This document shows, piece after piece, positions 36,827 to 39,836 of a DNA stretch of 39,836 nucleotides. Every line of letters begins with the position of its first letter. Within the stretch, counting starts at the first letter, position 1. This stretch comes from an uncultured Pseudomonadota bacterium (GTDB lineage Bacteria; Pseudomonadota; Alphaproteobacteria; RUG11792): NCBI GenBank assembly GCA_902772645.1, contig CACYBM010000010.1, positions 1 to 39,836 on the forward strand, written 5' to 3'. The notes under the pieces were generated by a model that worked only from the letters and a program-made list of their open reading frames with translations, was not told where the DNA came from and made no database searches. The translations under genes were made by a program, and so were the position numbers.

Positions 36827-38056
36827 ATGAAGAATAATTTATTAAAGATGGCGCTAAGCTTAGGAATGATAGTATCAGTTAGTGGGATGCAAGATGCAAG
36901 TTGCATGAATAGTAGTGAAAATGTTTTGAATAAAAATCAAATCATTATCAATAATACTGATAAAATGAAGCAAGATATGAACAATATTAATAATGAAAGT
37001 AGTCAAGAAAGCCAGAACATTACTAAGAAGATAAAAAGCATTAAAAAAATAAATAAAAGCAAGAAAAAAGGAGATGTTATATATTTTGAAGAATTTGAGA
37101 AAGCCCATGATAGAACAGACCAAATCCTCCAAAAAAAAATGCTTGCAGGGGTTAAAGATTTCAAAAAATCATTGACAGCTAAATACCAATCGCAATTTTC
37201 ATTAGATAACAAAACGAAACAAAATATTGGGAAATTTTTGGACACAAATAGTAGTTATTTCTTACAACTTAATTGTAGTTACAATGAATTGTGTGAATTA
37301 GTAAGAAACATGAATGACTTGCAGCGTGCTAAAGACAAAATCTTGGAGAGCGAGGATGGTGTTAAAGTATCAAATGCGGCTGACAAGGCTGCAGCAATAG
37401 TCAACCAAATAGTCAATGTAACTAAGGCACTTGACAACAAGAAACAGCCTTGTAAAGAGACAAATATGTCATTAATTGCTTCGCTTAAAGATATAAAAAC
37501 AGCTGCGCAAGAAAAGTACGCACGTTTTAGCAATGAGAAGAAAGCAGTAGAGTCAGAGTTGAATGACCTTACGATAAAAATAGAGAACGAATCAGAATTA
37601 TTAGAAAAAAGAATAGAACAGTTAAGATTAGAGTCAGAAAAAAACAAGCAATTATGGGAAAAACAAAGAGAAAACAAGATGTTTGCGCAAGAATTACTAC
37701 AAAAAATTGAGCCGGACTATAATACTTTTAACAACTGCGTAGAATCAGCTACTAAATACCAAAAATTATTTTCCTACATAAAAACGAGTGGTAAAAGTAT
37801 TCTTAGCATGTATCAGCAGATTAACGCACACTCGCAAGAATTAAATACTAATGAAGACGTTCAACAATTATTAGACGAGAATCTAGCGAATCAAACAATA
37901 GCGGCACTAGATGAAATTGAGAACGATGATGAAGGGTATGGTGATGAGATGGAGAATATTGAAGAACACAACGACGAAGAAAACGTATATTCAGACCAAG
38001 AAGAAGATGAGAAGGAAGAACAAATAAGCAAAGAAAATAAAGATGATGACAACTAG
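36827..38056 (+). CDS. exported acidic coiled-coil protein, unknown function
   Basis: The 409-aa product has a signal peptide (MKNNLLKMALSLGMIVSVSG, then MQDASC) and an Asn/Lys-rich stretch. It continues with helical sequence (about 75-210: EEFEKAHDRTDQILQKKMLA, DLQRAKDKILESEDGVKVSN, ADKAAAIVNQIVNVTKAL). A long coiled coil with Glu/Lys/Leu heptads fills about 225-300, and a very acidic tail (about 365-409: NDDEGYGDEMENIEEHNDEE) ends it. I recognise no family. Unlike the other exported proteins here it has few Asn repeats, uses more G/C-containing codons, and has a strong promoter and ribosome site. It may be abundant and possibly an immunodominant-type surface or secreted protein; that is inference. 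Structured sequence follows. Confidence 0.82.
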   Translation: MKNNLLKMALSLGMIVSVSGMQDASCMNSSENVLNKNQIIINNTDKMKQDMNNINNESSQESQNITKKIKSIKKINKSKKKGDVIYFEEFEKAHDRTDQILQKKMLAGVKDFKKSLTAKYQSQFSLDNKTKQNIGKFLDTNSSYFLQLNCSYNELCELVRNMNDLQRAKDKILESEDGVKVSNAADKAAAIVNQIVNVTKALDNKKQPCKETNMSLIASLKDIKTAAQEKYARFSNEKKAVESELNDLTIKIENESELLEKRIEQLRLESEKNKQLWEKQRENKMFAQELLQKIEPDYNTFNNCVESATKYQKLFSYIKTSGKSILSMYQQINAHSQELNTNEDVQQLLDENLANQTIAALDEIENDDEGYGDEMENIEEHNDEENVYSDQEEDEKEEQISKENKDDDN

Positions 38057-38106
38057 TGTACAGTAAAAAATAAATTAATGCTGATAAGAAAAAACTAGGC
38101 ATGTTA

Positions 38107-38217
38107 GTTCTGTAAAAGTGACAAATGTGTTATTTGCAGAACCAGTTATGTGTGTATGGGGGAGTAGAAGAAGTAATGAAATGAAGAGTAGATTGTAATA
38201 CGATTGTTCCCATACAC
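38107..38217 (+). ncRNA. possible structured RNA or mRNA tail
   Basis: Two long hairpins stand side by side in a stretch less A+T-rich than its surroundings. GTTCTGTAAA (38107-38116) pairs with TTTGCAGAAC (38133-38142) over 10 pairs with one wobble, around 16 nt. GTGTATGGG (38152-38160) pairs with CCCATACAC (38209-38217) over 9 perfect pairs, around 48 purine-rich nt. No known RNA family motif was recognised; it might be a stable 3' end of the upstream mRNA or a small RNA. Confidence 0.4.
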
Positions 38218-38241
38218 GTGTCATTATATCTGGAACATATT

Positions 38242-38269
38242 TACTGATACATGTAAGTTTTTATCAGTA
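38242..38269 (+). terminator. terminator-like hairpin
   Basis: A perfect 8-bp stem TACTGATA/TATCAGTA with a 12-nt loop is followed by TTTATTAAAT. It probably ends plus-strand transcription from the gene at 36827. Confidence 0.5.
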
Positions 38270-38351
38270 TTTATTAAATTATAAAATACAAATAAATTGA
38301 AATTGCGTAAATTATATTTACTATGCACATAATTTATTGTTTTGTCTATTT

Positions 38352-38385
38352 GACTACTACAATCAGTAATAAGTAGTAGTCTTTT
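38352..38385. terminator. bidirectional hairpin between 36827 gene and rpmA
   Basis: GACTACTAC (38352-38360) and GTAGTAGTC (38373-38381) form a perfect 9-bp stem around 12 nt, followed on the plus strand by TTTT. It lies 16 nt past the rpmA stop on the minus strand, so it may serve both converging genes. Confidence 0.6.
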
Positions 38386-38396
38386 ACAATTAAATG

Positions 38397-38651
38397 TTAT
38401 ATAGAAGCCACTCCTATATACTTATCAGTTCCGAAACGTGTTTTGAAAAAAACATTACCATCAACTAATGCAAATAATGTATGATCTTTACTAATACCAA
38501 CATTGTCCGCTGATCTGTATTTTGTTCCTCTTTGGCGCACTAATATCGTACCAGCTTTAACAAATTGTCCCGCTCCTATTTTTAATCCTAATCTTCTACC
38601 TTCTGAATCTCTACCATTCCTAGAACTACCTGCACCTTTTTTCGTAGACAT
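38397..38651 (-). CDS. rpmA: 50S ribosomal protein L27
   Basis: L27 sits at the peptidyl-transferase centre of the 50S subunit. The 84-aa product is complete and typical: N-terminal [20 protein letters not shown] (no N-terminal cleavage extension), then [49 protein letters not shown]. It lies 4 nt after rplU, the usual order, transcribed from the promoter upstream of rplU. Confidence 0.98.
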   Translation of the reverse strand: MSTKKGAGSSRNGRDSEGRRLGLKIGAGQFVKAGTILVRQRGTKYRSADNVGISKDHTLFALVDGNVFFKTRFGTDKYIGVASI

Positions 38652-38655
38652 AATA

Positions 38656-38976
38656 TTACCTCTTTAATGAAATTTCTAAAACCTTTATTACCGTCATGTC
38701 CTGACGATGACCTCTTTTACGACGATAATTATGACGTCTATGTTTTTTAAAAACTATTAATTTGTCATCCTTAATTTGATCTAATACTTGTACTTTGACA
38801 CAAGCTCCATCAATCAATGGATTTCCTAATGTAACATTAGAAGAATCATCAGCATACATAAGAATATCTTTGATTTCTACTATATCTTCTTTCTCATTAT
38901 TTATTTTATTAATTTTTAATACATCATTAGGAGAAACACAAAACTGTTTTCCTCCTGTCTTCATTACAGCAAACAT
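38656..38976 (-). CDS. rplU: 50S ribosomal protein L21
   Basis: L21 binds 23S rRNA in the 50S subunit. The 106-aa product has the family N terminus [20 protein letters not shown] and the basic RNA-binding stretch [19 protein letters not shown] near the C terminus. Length is normal. It is the first gene of the rplU-rpmA pair, with a promoter 45-75 nt upstream. Confidence 0.97.
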   Translation of the reverse strand: MFAVMKTGGKQFCVSPNDVLKINKINNEKEDIVEIKDILMYADDSSNVTLGNPLIDGACVKVQVLDQIKDDKLIVFKKHRRHNYRRKRGHRQDMTVIKVLEISLKR

Positions 38977-39020
38977 ATCAATTTAATGTTATTAATTTCA
39001 TTCATCAGAATACTAATAAC

Positions 39021-39050
39021 ATTGTAACAAAATATTGCATCAGCAGTCAA
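39021..39050 (-). promoter_or_regulatory. sigma70-type promoter of rplU-rpmA
   Basis: On the minus strand TTGACT (39045-39050) is followed after 18 nt by TACAAT (39021-39026), about 45 nt upstream of the rplU start. This fits a ribosomal-protein operon. Confidence 0.7.
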
Positions 39051-39497
39051 GTGGGATGTAGTAGATATTAGGTTATACTATTATAAGCATATTAAATAAT
39101 TTATTTTTAATAGGCAACAAAGATGTAAATTGCATGTAATTAACAATGGATTTGAAAATTTTCAAAATCCTTATTTATTAAATGTAAAATTAAAGAAGTT
39201 AATATATCTACATTTTTTTCATTATTTCATATTATTATTTAATGAATATATTATTAGTAATAAAATCTATATTTCTTCGTAATTATGTCATGCAATGTAT
39301 TATTCCATTGTTTTTAGCAACTTCATCTGTAATTTGCACTACACTTTACTATCTATTCAATTCCCAATTTTTATTGATTTTAGTTTAATATATACTGAAA
39401 CTTACACAAACTAACATTGACCCTAAGACTTTCTTATTTTGCTATGGTGTATTCAATATCACCATAACAAATTCCATCTATTTTTTTTATATGATAC
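39051..39497. other. intergenic, hairpins and weak coding traces
   Basis: GGATTTGAAAATTTTCAAAA with its flanks (39148-39170) is a near-perfect palindrome. TATGGTG (39443-39449) and CACCATA (39460-39466) form a hairpin that could end the gene at 39498 (minus). On the minus strand, about 39215-39330 reads VQITDEVAKNNGIIHCM, a stop, then LRRNIDFITNNIFIK, possibly the remains of a gene; support is weak. No intact gene seen. Confidence 0.35.
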
Positions 39498-39836
39498 TTA
39501 TTCTGTTTGTTCAGTGCTTTGTATTTTGGTCTCTATCTCCGAATAACCACATGCTGCTCCATCTTCTACCTCAACATGTTTTACTACATTATTTTTGGCA
39601 TCAACTACATATCCGTCAATCATTTCTTGGTTTTCGTCGTATTGACAATATACAACTTCACCCTCTTGTAATTTTAATAAGTCAATCAACTCTGATTCTA
39701 GATCTTCAACTGCAATAAATCCTTTTTCTAGTAACTCGTTGGCATTTGACGGTGTTTGTATCTCTTCTTCAATATCTTTTTTCTCATTGCTTTTTTCAAT
39801 AATCGTTTCCATGTTTGGTTGCTTAAAATTTTTCAA
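39498..39836 (-). CDS. acidic protein of unknown function, probably cut by the window edge
   Basis: The frame is open to the last base of the window (the first codon seen is TTG) and the 5' end may lie beyond; the first ATG is at 39812. The visible 112 residues are acidic: EKSNEKKDIEEEIQTPSNAN, LLEKGFIAVEDLESELIDLL, then a beta-like part EGEVVYCQYDENQEMIDGYV-VDAKNNVVKHVEVEDGAACG and a Glu/Thr tail. I do not recognise the family. Two cysteines and the lack of Asn repeats set it apart from the exported proteins. A hairpin (39443-39466) lies downstream. Confidence 0.6.
   Translation of the reverse strand: MKNFKQPNMETIIEKSNEKKDIEEEIQTPSNANELLEKGFIAVEDLESELIDLLKLQEGEVVYCQYDENQEMIDGYVVDAKNNVVKHVEVEDGAACGYSEIETKIQSTEQTE

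Overview
This window looks like a chromosomal segment of a very A+T-rich, genome-reduced, host-associated alphaproteobacterium of the Rickettsiales/Holosporales type. I infer this from several signs: housekeeping genes of bacterial type (uvrA, infC, secG, fabZ, yidD/yidC, pheS, rsmG, map, tolB, ftsH, rplU/rpmA, tRNA-His), extreme use of A/T-ending codons, long intergenic stretches that still hold decaying coding sequence, polA reduced to its 5'-nuclease part, a T6SS spike protein (VgrG), and many exported, Asn-rich proteins that resemble nothing standard. TGA is used as a stop (for example the gene ending at 17257), so the code is ordinary code 11. The species cannot be named from the sequence alone.

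Layout. 1-3344: tRNA-His (minus) with a clear promoter, an exported coiled-coil protein, and a decayed Asn-rich gene. 3345-7779 (minus): holB-like, ferredoxin/thioredoxin-reductase-like flavoprotein and uvrA, with the last two almost touching. 7901-10782 (plus): infC, secG, fabZ and a HemY-like membrane protein. 11243-17257 (plus): a consensus-like promoter, then yidD-yidC-vgrG, followed by two related small exported proteins. 17432-19402 (minus): pheS and a four-helix membrane protein. 19962-22848 (plus): tsaB-like, rsmG and map, with gene relics around them. 23229-26671: an exported Asn-rich protein, tolB, a degenerate ~39-nt tandem repeat array and a frameshifted pseudogene. 26867-33991 (minus): the lone 5'-nuclease, then three exported proteins. 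34210-36534: ftsH. 36827-38056: an exported acidic coiled-coil protein with its own strong promoter, followed by a hairpin-rich stretch. 38397-38976: rplU-rpmA. 39498-39836: the end of an acidic protein that may run off the window.

The most interesting part is 27738-32487. Two tandem exported proteins (873 and 576 aa) share what reads as a ubiquitin-specific-protease-like (peptidase C19) fold: an Asn-Arg-Cys box near the N terminus, a His-[Tyr/Phe] box about 200 residues later, an Asp 16 residues after the His, and a closing Phe-containing strand. Both end in a shared ~100-residue helical module, present in about 3.5 copies in one protein and one copy in the other, with Asn-rich linkers between copies. 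They are good candidates for deubiquitinase-like effectors aimed at a eukaryotic host. With vgrG and the other signal-peptide proteins, they make this region rich in host-interaction genes placed between core genes.

A second theme is decay. At least five intergenic regions contain frames that look coding but are broken by stops or shifts, including a recognisable copy of the 3' end of map just downstream of map itself. A third is low-complexity growth: Asn/Asp/Lys-rich tails have been added even to SecG and FtsH.
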